NCBI RefSeq assembly: GCF_932526225.1
Contig: NC_064035.1
Location: 4,399,501 to 4,463,500, forward strand
Source: Nematostella vectensis
Lineage: Eukaryota; Cnidaria; Anthozoa; Actiniaria; Edwardsiidae
Direction of reading: 5' to 3'
DNA: 64,000 bases
In this document: one piece after another, positions 52,779 through 64,000 of the stretch
How positions within the stretch are numbered: position 1 is the first letter of the stretch
How the letters are laid out: each line of letters opens with the position of its first letter
Translations under genes and position numbers: made by a program
The notes under the pieces: generated by a model
Database searches by the model: none
The model's input: the letters and a program-made list of their open reading frames with translations, nothing else
What the model was told of the DNA's origin: nothing

Positions 52779-53986
52779 CAAGTAATGAACTAAATACTGT
52801 AGTCTTAATCCATGTATTAACACTAGCGCTGAGTCAAACTAGAATTGAGGGCTACATCGCGTGATTTTCTGTATAATTCAACACAGCGTCCACGTGACGA
52901 TACCAACACCCAAGAGAGCTTAAACTAAGAGTGCTAGAATTAGCAGGTAATTATATATACCAGCCTGTATCATTGTTGTTTATCAGAAGTGGCGGAACCC
53001 CTGTCTTAAAACCCCGGGCTATCACATCACACTCGTGCAAATACTTCTGACCTTTCGCGGTGATTGAGTTGACAGTCGCCGTATGTTGTCCTGTTATCCC
53101 GTACACTTTTCAAGTTTCCATTATTCGCACCTTTCGCCTGTAATCTAGGGCTCTTGTACGCTACGACTTTCGTATTATCTCCTAAGTTCTTGAGCTTTGC
53201 TCTACTTGATTGGCTTCGGAACAAAAGAACTACAGTAAACAATAATTTGTATGGCTTTGCGTACTTTGTAAATTAGCATATTTATATAAGATAGGTGACC
53301 TATTGCTGCCCATGTTTTTATTTAGAGTAGCATGGGCGGAAAGGTCTTGATATCTGCTAGTAGGATGGGAAATTTGTATTTTGTGCGTTTGTTTGTTGCC
53401 CTGTCATATACGTGTGCTCATACTACACCATATTTACACCGAAAGGGAGGGTGGGGAGGGGGGCATACTCGTGCACCTAAGACTCCAAATCCTACACGGT
53501 AGAACGGGGACTACCCATATTCCCTATTTTTTGGTGGATGATCCGTTCTTGAGATATGATTCAGCATAGTTGCCATAAATCATGAAAAAGTAGTAATTTT
53601 TGACCAAATTGGGCGATTTCAGACAAATCAAGGGTCTTTCCATTATTCAATATCTCAAGAACGGATCTACCAAAAAATACTAAAGCTTATTTTTTTATTA
53701 CACAAGGAACCTTTAGGCAAAAATCAAGAAAATGTAAGCTAACAGAACCTAACAATTTGAACTTTGCCATTTTTTGCCTCTGCCTAGTCCTCGCAGTATA
53801 ATAGAATTCGCCAAGGTGACTCGGGACACCACCATCACACAGATCACTACTCAGGAATCCAGGGAGCCTACCAACCATCTCTGCCATCAGACGGGAAGAA
53901 ACTCACTCACTCACTCAGTCTCATATGCTCGTCCTATCCGAGGCCTATCCCTTATGGCCTTTTGGTATCTCTGGTCCGAAAAGCGC
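52779..53986. other. Intergenic stretch, no confident gene
   Basis: A 71-codon minus-strand ORF at 53027-53242 has a TATA-like TTATATAAATATGC about 40 bp upstream (near 53285), but no recognisable domain. Direct copies of ATCTCAAGAACGGATC-type sequence (53540 and 53648, opposite strands) suggest a small inverted repeat. Confidence 0.35.
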
Positions 53987-54168
53987 ATTCCCCGAATAAG
54001 CGCCTTCCCCCGAATAAGCGCCTTCCCCGAATAAGCGCCTTTCCCAAATAAGCCCTTTCCCCCGAATAAGCGCCTTCCCCCGAATAAGCGCCTTCCCCGA
54101 ATAAGCGCCTTCCCTCGAATTAGCGCCTTCCCCGAAAAAGCGACTCCCCCGAATAAACGCCTCGCCTA
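53987..54168. repeat. GC-rich tandem repeat, unit CCCCGAATAAGCGCCTTC
   Basis: About ten copies of a 17-20 bp unit built on CGAATAAGCGCC. The same core is found singly at 59027 (CTCGAATAAGCGCTG) and 59103 (TTCGAATAAGCAAA), so the motif is dispersed as well as tandem. Confidence 0.9.
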
Positions 54169-55207
54169 AACCGTGAAAAGCATACACAGGAAGAAATCAA
54201 TCCAGCTGAAGAAAGAAACACTCACAGGAGCCTATCCAATTATTACGTTAGACAATCCTATTATGACCGAGGGAATATTACTAAAAAAAGGAAATATGAA
54301 CTACACAAAGGTAAATCTGAATTGAACCTTTATGAATGATTCAGATAGGGACTTCTTTCTCTTAATTGTTAACTACATCTTTTGTTGTTTCTGAGCACAA
54401 AAGATGTCAACTGCAGGTGTGTGACTGAGCAAAAGGAGGCTGTTTACTTCCCAGGAGACACCAAGAGTACTGTGCGTGGCGTAACCGTATGACAGGGCTA
54501 CCTGGTTGTTGCCTCCTTATATAATGCGCGGGTGCCTCTGTCTGGTACCTTAGCTTGCTTTTGATAGCGGTGCTGGGGCCAAAATAACCAGCCTAGTCGT
54601 AAAGCTTTATGCTGCCATACGGTGTTTCAGCATTTGTCTGGAAGTATGGTCTATTTTTTTTTTCTCATTTCATCTGATCTATGGATGAGGTTAAATCCTC
54701 GGCCAAATCCCCCATTTTCTTCTTTTTTTTATTTTGTATTATCACTTGAAATTCTCCTCTTTTTCACGTACATTTGTTTTCGGGGCTTTCTTAGGCGCAT
54801 GGCCAGGATTCGCCCACGGGTGTTGGGCAGGCAAAGATATTCATTGGATATTCTTCAACAACAAAAGACCGCTTTTTGGTGGTCTAGGGGTGCGCGCCCT
54901 CCTTACGCCCAGCCCTAATTACGCGCCAAGATACTAGCAGATTTTATTCACTATTGAGATTGAACTGTTTTTTACCGAACAAAAAATAATCGCCAAAGCA
55001 CAATTCGAGCATAGGCTCTATGAGCTCAATCTGTTGTTTAGGATAAATCCCTAGACACATAGCACGATAGGTCTATTCTTGGTACTCACAAAAACATAAC
55101 CCTGACTTTGCTGGTTACAACTTATCTACAAAACGAAAGAGTGAAGAATGTAAACTTCTTTCACACCCTCGTCATCATACTCGAATCTGAGGCCACAGTA
55201 GCAGCCG
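54169..55207. other. Intergenic stretch downstream of the rhodanese gene
   Basis: Contains an AATAAA polyadenylation signal on the minus strand (54943-54948) that could serve the rhodanese gene. At 54870-54900 CGCTTTTTGGTGGTCTAGGG with GTGCGCGCCC resembles 56080-56115, so this is probably a dispersed repeat fragment. Confidence 0.45.
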
Positions 55208-55440
55208 TTAAACACTGTTCATGCCATGAACCTGTACTGTTTTACGCCCGTTTGGGTCTACCAGCGGCTTAAACTCGTTCCCCCATTTAAAGATAGACCC
55301 TTCTAGTGCGTACACGCGCGTGGATTGTTTGAGATCTTCGTGTTTGGAGAGCTCCGTAAGAATCCGGTCTGCCATGATGCTTGCTCTCAGGCCAGTTGCA
55401 CAGTAGCATAGGATTGTCTTGGGGTCTTTAGCTGGGTGCA
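55208..55440 (-). CDS. Rhodanese gene exon 3 (active-site loop, stop)
   Basis: Acceptor is GTGTGTAG|TGC. Codes VHPAKDPKTILCYCATGLRA and the C-terminal half, ending VQVHGMNSV and stop. Confidence 0.88.
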
Positions 55441-58400
55441 CTACACACATACATTAACAATCATTAGTTGTCTTCATCACTCTTAACGTCCTTGTATGTA
55501 CCTCGTTTTGTATATTAGAAAGACGGTACATACTGAATATAGGTAGAAAATAAATTTAGCAGCTCAATCATAAATACCCCAGCTTAAATTATCTAACATT
55601 TGTAATTCCAGAAAAGATTCGTACTCCCATATGGGGGGAATTTTTTCTAGAGATTTATACTCCCCCCCCCAAAAAAAAAAATGAATATAGCGTTTATATA
55701 AAAAATATCGAAACGAAATACGTGCAGGCCCTACTACCTCTCTACATTGTCAAATGCTTTTATCATTTGATGGACGGGACTGTGTAGCTATGAGTCATAC
55801 CTAACTTGTTGACTCGCTCAAGTAGTTTTGTCATATCAGTCGTTGACGGTTTCACGTGGATTGATCCATCAATCAAACTGACGTCACGCTCTTTTTGTTC
55901 ACGAACGTCCTGTATGTCAAAACACATAAACTGATATAATAAACTGATATAATACCATCATAGTCCACCACAAGTCCTCTACCCAGGGCGTGCCGAGAAA
56001 GACGGGGCGGGAGGGGTGGATGGGGTGGAGTGGAGTGGAGCCTGATGGGTTAGTGTTTGCGAACATCCTGCATTAAGAAATGGCCACTTTTTGGCGGCTA
56101 AGGGGGGTGCGCACGCACCCTGCACGTTCAAAGGCCTCGTTGAGTGAAAATCACAAGATATTCCAGCCAATCTATGAAATTTTTATGCCCCAGGTGGAAC
56201 TTATTGCAATAGAATTTCTTTCAGCGGATTTTGAACAAGTGATACAACCTTGTAAACATTCTAAAAGTCCCCAAAAATGCCTTTGGTGGAACATCTTGAA
56301 ATATGTAATTTTTACCATTTCGGAGCAAAACCACAGGGTACCCGCGTCGTTAAAGCAGAAAAAAATTAAAATACACGTCTCAATCAGTACATTTAAAAGG
56401 CCATTGGTCAAAGTTGATTAAAGAAAATGTTTGAATATCTAAACAAAGCAAATTGTCCCTGTTTAATATCATTTTTTCCAATATTTATGTACTCCAAAAA
56501 ACACAGGGTACCCGCGCCGAAACCCTGAAAAAAATTCAAATACAAGTCTGAATCATAAAATTTCAAAGGTATTTCTGCATTCTTCGCACTCAGTCAGTGA
56601 CTGAAATTTGTCTAGAAACCAAACTTATATGTGACATTAGCTCAGTAGGTAGGAATAGGCATTCAATACATGTAATACAGCGGTAATCAGGAACACTTTT
56701 GTAATTTCTTGAGGTTTTACACCAGCCTAGAGAAAGCTAGTTACACTTCTAATGAAACTGAGCGTCTAGCTCTAGCTCGATTAGTCCAGAATTGTGACAA
56801 GTCTGACCTTTACACACTCTCCACACGTCTTACTAGAGTCTAGACCATTCTTCTTGCAGGTTCATCTTCTGGTGCTGCAATCTGATTTGCAATGTATTGC
56901 ATTATATCTAATGAACAGACTTGCCTCCAACACACAGATCACTGCTAGAAATGGCGTGGTGCAAATGCACAAATTGGATTGCATTTGCTTTTTTTAGGCT
57001 GGTGTAAAACCCCAAAAAACACAAAAGTGTTACTGATTACTAGAATAGTCTTCAACAGCTTGATTAGACAACAAAGATGACCAATGGGGTCATACGTAAA
57101 CTGGCACAAGGCCCATGCAGGACATACCCCCAGTCACAGTTCTGTGCGATGGACCATGTACAGGGTAAGGCTACGTTGAATACATTGGCAAGTAGGGTCT
57201 GATAATGGTTCTTTAGGAAATATTCATAAGCGCAAGTAGGCTAGAAAACTTATTCAACTGAGTTAAGTTAACTACTAGATTTTATGGTTTAACAATACGA
57301 CTGAAATAAGATGCTTGAAACGTAGTTGTTCTGCAAAGAGCCAGTCAAGGTCAGTCATTTCAAGGTTACACTAGTTTAGTTACACTGAAAAAAGATTAGG
57401 TCTTTCACCTCTCAGTCATAGACCAAGGGTAGTAGGTTGAGTTTTAGAAGTCGCTCTTTATAGCTCAAGTCCCCGATCATGGATCTTAGAATTCAACGGG
57501 TGGCTCGCCTTTTAACTCTTTCTAGGAGGACTTTTTAAGTCTTACACTGCCAGGGGACCAGACTTCAGTGGTGAAACATAGCTGCGATTTGACAGGGACA
57601 GGTATAGAGTACCTGGTGTCTGGTAGATCGTTGATGTAGGTCCTACATAGAAGAAGGCCTATTAGGCTTGAGGGACCCCGTAAGTCACTAGGAGGTGACA
57701 AGAGACCATGCCTTCTATAACAACACTAGCTACTGAGTTGCTGTCACATGTAAATTTGTTTTCTATACAAATTTCAGTCACTGACACCAGAATGCAGAAA
57801 TACATTAGTGTAGAAAATATTAATAGAAATGAAACATGGACAAATTGCTTTATTTCGATACTAAAATTTGTGTCTTTAGTAATTTTTGTCCAATGACCTT
57901 TGAAATTTTCTGATTCAGACTTGAATTTTAAAATTTGTTTAGTGTTTTCGACACGGGTATCCTGTGGTTTTTGGAATACAGAAAAATTGGAAAAACAGGG
58001 GCAATTTTGAAATCGAAACTGGGTATTTAATCAACTTCGACTAATGGTCTTTTAAATGTACTGATTGAGACGTGTCTATTATTTTTCTGTTTAAGCGACG
58101 CGGGTACCCTGTGGTTTTGCTCCGAAATGGAAAAATCACAAATTTCAGGATGTTCCACCAGAAGGATTTTTGGGGACTTATGTTAACTAAGTTGTATCAC
58201 TTGTTCAAAATCCGTTGAGAGAAATTCTATTGCAATAAGTTCCACCTGAAACCACAGATTGACTTATGCCGAGTCATTACATGGCCTTTTTTAGTGTACA
58301 TAAGAATATACCCAATGAATTATTAGAAAAAGAATTACATTAATGATCAATAGCAATAATAAGGTTTTGTTACCATTAGCACAATTTGATTCTGCATTTT

Positions 58401-58880
58401 AGAACGCATCAGGACTAAAAAAGATTTTTTTAGTCAGCCTCGGTATGTCCTTAGCATGTTCTTAAAATGTGGTGAAGTCTCAGAAAAAGAGTGTACTTCC
58501 TAGACGAATGGCGACCTTTGTCACAAAGAGTTTCTGTTTATTCAGTTGGCTTGATTTTATAAAAGTTCTATCATAGTATCATAAAAGATCGAGCTTTGTT
58601 GTATTGTAGACTTCTAAACTCCTCTTGTTATGTTCTACTCTTGCTTATAAAGCTCGGCATTTATGCTACCTCGATATGTCAGTGACTGCTTTGAAAAATA
58701 ATTCATGAAATAAACACTCACCAACATTACGAGGTTTGGTGGCTTTCTATTAGTCCTTTGGTCGCTTGTGTTCCGTAGAATGCGTTGCAGTTGGTCGGTA
58801 GACATCCTCGGGACGTGCGGATACAGTCTTTGAATCACTTTAACAACTCCCCGAAAGCCTAGACCGAGCGGTTCCGACAT
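55208..58880 (-). CDS. Single-domain rhodanese (sulfurtransferase-like) protein, 3 exons, 166 aa
   Basis: Exons 58722-58880, 55801-55909 and 55208-55440 join in phase into 166 codons plus stop. The fold reads in order: an N-terminal helix (VPRMSTDQLQRILRN), the rhodanese entry LVMLVDVREQKERDVSLIDG, and the active-site loop CYCATGLRAS with catalytic Cys at about residue 103 and Arg five residues later, followed by the helix IMADRILTEL. A C-x4-R loop of this type carries persulfide sulfur in active rhodaneses. Start at 58880 (MSEPLGLGF) is preferred for its A at -3; an ATG at 58919 is possible. No targeting signal is obvious. The first intron contains a large foldback element. Confidence 0.82.
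55441..55800. other. Rhodanese intron 2, nothing recognised
   Basis: AT-rich with a C10/A11 run at about 55663-55682; no repeat family seen. Confidence 0.6.
55801..55909 (-). CDS. Rhodanese gene exon 2
   Basis: 109 nt, DVREQKERDVSLIDGSIHVK onward. Acceptor is CATACAG|GAC, donor TTAG|GTATGA, phase 1. Carries the conserved DVRE. Confidence 0.85.
56191..58249. mobile_element. Foldback / long-inverted-repeat element in rhodanese intron 1
   Basis: The left arm (56191-56620) and right arm (57758-58249) are imperfect inverted copies, sharing outer ends CAGGTGGAACTTATTGCAAT and inner ends TCAGTGACTGAAATTTGT. Within each arm a phrase with CACAGGGTACCCGCG and a following CAAGTCTGAATC-type tail occurs twice, so arms are themselves tandem duplications. 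The inner 1.1 kb has no transposase ORF. This suggests a non-autonomous foldback DNA transposon. Confidence 0.8.
56683..57040. mobile_element. Nested MITE-like element
   Basis: About 358 bp bounded by inverted repeats of about 46 bp: GTAATCAGGAACACTTTTGT ... TTTTACACCAGCCTA at the left and its reverse complement at the right. No coding capacity. No clear target-site duplication was found. Confidence 0.75.
58722..58880 (-). CDS. Rhodanese gene exon 1
   Basis: 53 codons, MSEPLGLGFRGVVKVIQRLY onward; donor ATGTTG|GTGAGT, phase 0. Confidence 0.78.
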
Positions 58881-59814
58881 CTTTGAGTTGTGACTTGCTG
58901 CACACACTTCAAGCAGCATTGGCTTTATCAATATTTCTAGAGGCTGAAGTATCTTGACATCTGCCACTCATTGGCTCGTTTTCCAAATCGCGCCCTTGAA
59001 TTAGCACATGGCGCAAAAAATCGATCTCGAATAAGCGCTGCCGTCGCGGAGTTTTATGATTGTTTAACACCATGGAGCTCAGCCCGACAAAAAGCGGCCA
59101 GCTTCGAATAAGCAAACGTATCTTGAATTAGCGTCACCCTCTTGGGCGTGAAATATGTAATAAGTTTCTCTTTCTAATAAAGGATATAATAAGTTCCCTT
59201 TCCAATATAGGATATAATGTAAACTTCATGTTGTTCTCGTATCGTTCTCGTACTGGTCCGACAACAGCAGAACAGCCGGATCCGGATCACCTCAATTACT
59301 CTTGGGCTGATGGACTAAGGATGGACGCTTTACAAGACTTTTATTTGCATCCTGGTCGGGGTACTCGCTGCGCTGCTGAGGCGAGTTCAGTTAGCTTAAT
59401 TTTACTCGTTTTAATTGAAACCCCAAAGGTTTCCCGAAAATCCTCGAGTATTCAGTATACTCGTTACGGGGTGTAGATCGACATTATTATTAGTTAACTC
59501 CTTTGAGAGGGATAAAAATATTGTCTCATCTAAACTTGTGTGAAACTTTAGTAATTTCACTTCAAAGAGTTGTAAATTTGACGTCATTTGATGAAGCACG
59601 TAATTTCTAAATAGAAATCTTGAAAACATCAACATCATTTTTCTGTTAATTATGAAAGTTTCGAGTAAGTTGTTGGGAATAATATAAATACAGTATCAAA
59701 CAAAAGTTGATCATAGTGCTTAAATCTCGAAAACCATAAAAAGCGCAACAAAAGTGAAGGAAATTGTTTGTTTTAGTTCTTTTCTCTCTTAAAAAGCAAT
59801 AAAAATCGAAACTA
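58881..59814. other. Region upstream of the rhodanese gene
   Basis: 58985-59140 carries dispersed copies of the GAATAAGCG/GAATTAGC motif and is probably a repeat fragment. A duplicated ATAGGATATAATGT-like phrase lies near 59180-59218. No gene recognised. Confidence 0.45.
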
Positions 59815-62800
59815 TTTTAGTAAGCAGAATTTCGAAACCCGCGCACACTTTTACCAAACGCACACATTTTGCACGCACATTTCCCTATAAATTTCCAAAG
59901 GTTAATTAGAGTACTAAAATTCCCCGAGAAAAAAATGACGACAGCAAAATTCATGGGAAGTATTAATTCTAGTTCTCTTTTATCTAAAATAGCGATAAAA
60001 TTCGAAACCATTTTAGTAAGCAGAATTTCGAAAAAAGCGCACACTTGTTGGCAAACGCACTCATTTTGCACACACATTTCCCTATAAACTTCCAAAGGTT
60101 GATTACAGTGCTTAAATTCCGCAAAACAACAAAAAAAAGACAGCAAAATTCATTGGAAGTATGAATTCTAGGTCTCTTTTGTCTAAAATAGCGATAAAAT
60201 TCGAAACCATTTTAGTAAGCAGAATTTCGAAACCCGCGCACACTTTTTCATAAACGCACACATTTTGCACGCACATTTCCCTATAAATCTCCAAAGGTTG
60301 ATTACACTGCTAAAATTCCGCAAAACAAAAAAGACGACAGCAAAATTCATGGGAAGTATTAATTCTAGTTCTCTTTTGTCTAAAATAGCGATGAAATTCG
60401 TAACCATTTTAGTAAGCAGAATTTCGAATCCCGCGCACACTTGTTGACAAACGCACACATTTTGCACGCACGTTTCCCAATATATTTTGAAAAGTTGACT
60501 TGAGTGCTAAATGCCCGTAAAACAACGAAGAGCGAAACAAAGGTGATAGGAATTATTGATTCAAGTTCTCTTTTGTCTTAAATAGCGATAAAATTCGAAA
60601 CTGTTTTAATAGGAAAATTTTGAAACCCGCGCACACTGTTTGAAAAACGCACACATTTTTCACGCACATTTCCCTATAAATTTCAAAAAGTCGATTACAG
60701 TACTACAATTCCGTAAAACAACAAAGAGCGCAGCAAAATTAATGGAAATTATTAATTCAAGTTCTCTTTTGTCTAAAATAGCGCTAAAATTCGAAACCAT
60801 TTTAAGTAAGCAGAATTTCGAAACCCGCGCACACTTGTTGGCAAACGCACTCATTTTGCACACACATTTCCCTATAAACTTCTAAAGGTTGATTACAGTG
60901 CTTAAATTCCGCAAAACAAAAAAGACGACAGCAAAATTCATGGGAAGTAATAATTCTAGGTCTCTTTTGTATAAAATAGCGATAAAATTCGAAACTGTTT
61001 TAATAGGAAAATTTTGAAACCCGCGCACATTTTTGAAAAACGCACACATTTTTCACGCATATTTCCCTATAAATTTCAAAAAGTCGATTACAGTACTACA
61101 ATTCCGTAAAACAACAAAGAGCGCAGCAAAATTAATGGGAATTATTGATTCAAGTTCTCTTTTGTCTAAAATAGCGCAAAAACTCGAAACCATTTTAAGT
61201 AAGCAGAATTTCGAAACCAGCGCACACTTGTTAACAAACGCACACATTTTGCACACACATTTCCCTATAAACTTCTAAAGGTTGATTACAGTGCTTAAAT
61301 TCCGCAAAACAAAAAAGACGACAGCAAAATTCATGGGAAGTAATAATTCTAGGTCTCTTTTGTATAAAATAGCGATAAAATTCGAAACTGTTTTAATAGG
61401 AAAATTTTGAAACCCGCGCACATTTTTGAAAAACGCACACATTTTTCACGCATATTTCCCTATAAATTTCAAAAAGTCGATTACAGTACTACAATTCCGT
61501 AAAACAACAAAGAGCGCAGCAAAATTAATGGGAATTATTGATTCAAGTTCTCTTTTGTCTAAAATAGCGCAAAAACTCGAAACCATTTTAAGTAAGCAGA
61601 ATTTCGAAACCAGCGCACACTTGTTAACAAACGCACACATTTTGCACACACATTTCCCTATAAACTTCTAAAGGTTGATTACAGTGCTTAAATTCCGCAA
61701 AACAAAAAAGACGACAGCAAAATTCATGGGAAGTAATAATTCTAGGTCTCTTTTGTATAAAATAGCGATAAAATTCGAAACTGTTTTAATAGGAAAATTT
61801 TGAAACCCGCGCACATTTTTGAAAAACGCACACATTTTTCACGCATATTTCCCTATAAATTTCCAAAAGTCGATTACAGTACTACAATTCCGTAAAACAA
61901 CAAAGAGCGCAGCAAAATTAATGGGAATTATTGATTCAAGTTCTCTTTTGTCTAAAATAGCGATAAAATTCTAAACCATTTTAGTAAGCAGAATTCCGAA
62001 ACCCGCGCACACTTGTTGACAAACGCACACATTTTGCACGCACATTTCCCTATAAATCTCCAAAGGTTGATTACAGTGCTAAAATTCCGCGAAACAAAAA
62101 AGACGACAGCAAAATTCATGGGAAGTATTAATTCTAGTTCTCTTTTGTCTACAATAGCGCTAAAATTCGAAACCATTTTAAGTAAGCAGAATTTCGAAAA
62201 AAGCGCACACTTGTTGGCAAACGCACTCATTTTGCACACACATTTCCCTATAAACTTCCAAAGGTTGATTACAGTGCTTAAATTCCGCAAAACAACAAAA
62301 AAAGGACAGCAAAATTCATGGGAAGTTTGAATTCTAGGTCTCTTTTGTCTAAAATAGCGATAAAATTCGAAGCTGTTTTAATAGGAAAATTTTGAAACCC
62401 GCGCACACTGTTTGAAAAATGCACACATTTTTCACGCATATTTCCCTATAAATTTCAAAAAGTCGATTACAGTACTACAATTCCGTAAAACAACAAAGAG
62501 CGCAGCAAAATTAATGGGAATTATTGACTCTAGTTCTCTTTTGTCTAAAATAGCGATAAAATTCGAAACTTTTTTAATAGGAAAATTTTGAAACCCGCGC
62601 ACAATGTTTGAAAAACGAACACATTTTACACGCACATTTCCCTATAAATTTCCAAAAGTCGATTACAGTACTACAATTCCGTAAAACAACAAAGAGCGCA
62701 GCAAAATTAATGGGAATTATTGACTCTAGTTCTCTTTTGTCTAAAATAGCGATAAAATTCGAAACTTTTTTAATAGGAAAATTTTGAAACCCGCGCACAC

Positions 62801-64000
62801 TTGTTGGCAAACGCACTCATTTTGCACACACATTTCCCTATAAACTTCCAAAGGTTGATTACAGTGCTTAAATTCCGCAAAACAAAAAAGACAACAGCAA
62901 AATTCATGGGAAGTAATAGTTCTAGGTCTTTTTTGTCTAAAATAGCGATAAAATTCTAAACCATTTTAGTAAGCAGAATTTCGAATCCCGCGCACACTTG
63001 TTGACAAACGCACACATTTTGCACGCACATTTCCCTATAAATCTCCAAAGGTTGATTACAGTGCTAAAATTCCGCGAAACAAAAAAGACGACAGCAAATT
63101 TCATGGGAAGTATTAATTCTAGTTCTCTTTTGTCTAAAATAGCGATAAAATTCGTAACCATTTTAAGTAAGCAGAATTTCGAATCCCGCGCACACTTGTT
63201 GACAAACGCACACATTTTGCACGCACATTTCCCTATAAATCCTCAAAGGTTGATTACAGTGCTAAAATTCCGGAAAATTTTGAAACCCGCGCACAATGTT
63301 TGAAAAACGAACACATTTTACACGCACATTTCCCTATAAATTTCCAAAAGTCGATTACAGTACTACAATTCCGTAAAACAACAAAGAGCGCAGCAAAATT
63401 AATTGGAATTATTGACTCTAGTTCTCTTTTGTCTAAAATAGCGATAAAATTCGAAACTTTTTTAATAGGAAAATTTTGAAACCCGCGCACACTTGTTGGC
63501 AAACGCACTCATTTTGCACACACATTTCCCTATAAACTTCCAAAGGTTGATTACAGTGCTTAAATTCCGCAAAACAAAAAAGACAACAGCAAAATTCATG
63601 GGAAGTAATAGTTCTAGGTCTTTTTTGTCTAAAATAGCGATAAAATTCTAAACCATTTTAGTAAGCAGAATTTCGAATCCCGCGCACACTTGTTGACAAA
63701 CGCACACATTTTGCACGCACATTTCCCTATAAATCTCCAAAGGTTGATTACAGTGCTAAAATTCCGCGAAACAAAAAAGACGACAGCAAATTTCATGGGA
63801 AGTATTAATTCTAGTTCTCTTTTGTCTAAAATAGCGATAAAATTCGTAACCATTTTAAGTAAGCAGAATTTCGAATCCCGCGCACACTTGTTGACAAACG
63901 CACACATTTTGCACGCACGTTTCCCAATATATTTTGAAAAGTTGATTTGAGTGCTAAATGCCCGTAAAACAACGAAGTGCGAAACAAAGGTTATAGGAAT
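59815..64000. repeat. Satellite array, monomer about 197 bp, with higher-order repeats
   Basis: About 21 monomers. Landmarks in each: AACCCGCGCACAC, GCACACATTTCCCTATAAA, GTTGATTACAGTGCTAAA, and TCTCTTTTGTCTAAAATAGCG. Two monomer classes (GTAAGCAGAATTTCG and AATAGGAAAATTTTG) alternate as a 393-bp dimer between about 60610 and 62000, where two dimers look identical. From 62582 a 692-bp block is duplicated. The array runs off the window. Short ORFs in it are spurious. Confidence 0.95.

Noticed and set aside
53027-53242. 71-codon minus-strand ORF with a TATA-like sequence upstream
   Set aside because: No domain, no supporting splice sites; kept only as a note in the intergenic entry.
54622-54937. 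Plus-strand ORFs as a gene
   Set aside because: They overlap a sequence resembling the 56080 repeat fragment and show no domain.
58635-58967. Start of the rhodanese protein at 58967
   Set aside because: That codon is GTG on the minus strand; ATG at 58880 has a better context and begins the conserved-looking part.

Overview
This is eukaryotic (metazoan) nuclear DNA. Almost all recognisable coding sequence is on the minus strand and is split into short exons with GT..AG introns. The AT-rich introns, intron density, nesprin-type gene and abundance of short tandem repeats fit an invertebrate, most likely an anthozoan cnidarian such as a sea anemone or coral. That taxonomic placement is inference; no species marker was found.

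Positions 1-52405 (minus strand) hold the 5' part of one giant gene. I reconstructed 44 exons by hand, plus a possible 45th cut by the window edge. They join in frame into about 6,352 codons. The start ATG (52405) has an in-frame TAG 18 nt upstream and A at -3. The product begins with a short S/P/K-rich head and two calponin-homology (CH) domains (exons 2-9), an actin-binding module most like that of nesprin/SYNE proteins. A roughly 390-residue Ser/Pro/Lys-rich linker follows (exons 9-11), then a long chain of spectrin repeats (exons 12-44). From exon 9 to exon 10 onward all junctions become phase 0, and many exons are exactly 327 nt (109 codons), about one spectrin repeat each. Exon 38 is an exception: a single 7,224-nt exon with about 22 repeats. 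The C-terminus, where a nesprin would carry its membrane-spanning KASH domain, lies beyond position 1 and is not seen.

The introns of this gene carry many minisatellites with units of 21, 22, 24, 26, 27, 31 and 45 bp. Three are built from a splice junction of the gene: a 21-bp donor array at 3988-4343, a 31-bp acceptor array at 25963-26478 and a 27-bp donor array at 31970-33631. Each lays copies of a used splice site next to the functional one. Exon 16 also has a duplicated acceptor 45 nt upstream that stays in frame. This splice-site amplification is the most unusual signal in the window. A 46-bp candidate poison exon at 43055-43100 would truncate the product right after the CH-plus-linker module.

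Positions 52406-52800 look like the promoter side of the giant gene, with a possible short divergent ORF. Positions 53000-55200 hold repeats, including a GAATAAGCG tandem array. A small three-exon gene for a single-domain rhodanese (166 aa) lies on the minus strand at 55208-58880. Its first intron contains a roughly 2-kb foldback element (56191-58249) with a nested MITE-like inverted repeat. From about 59815 to the window end there is a satellite array with a monomer of roughly 197 bp and higher-order duplications of 393 and 692 bp.
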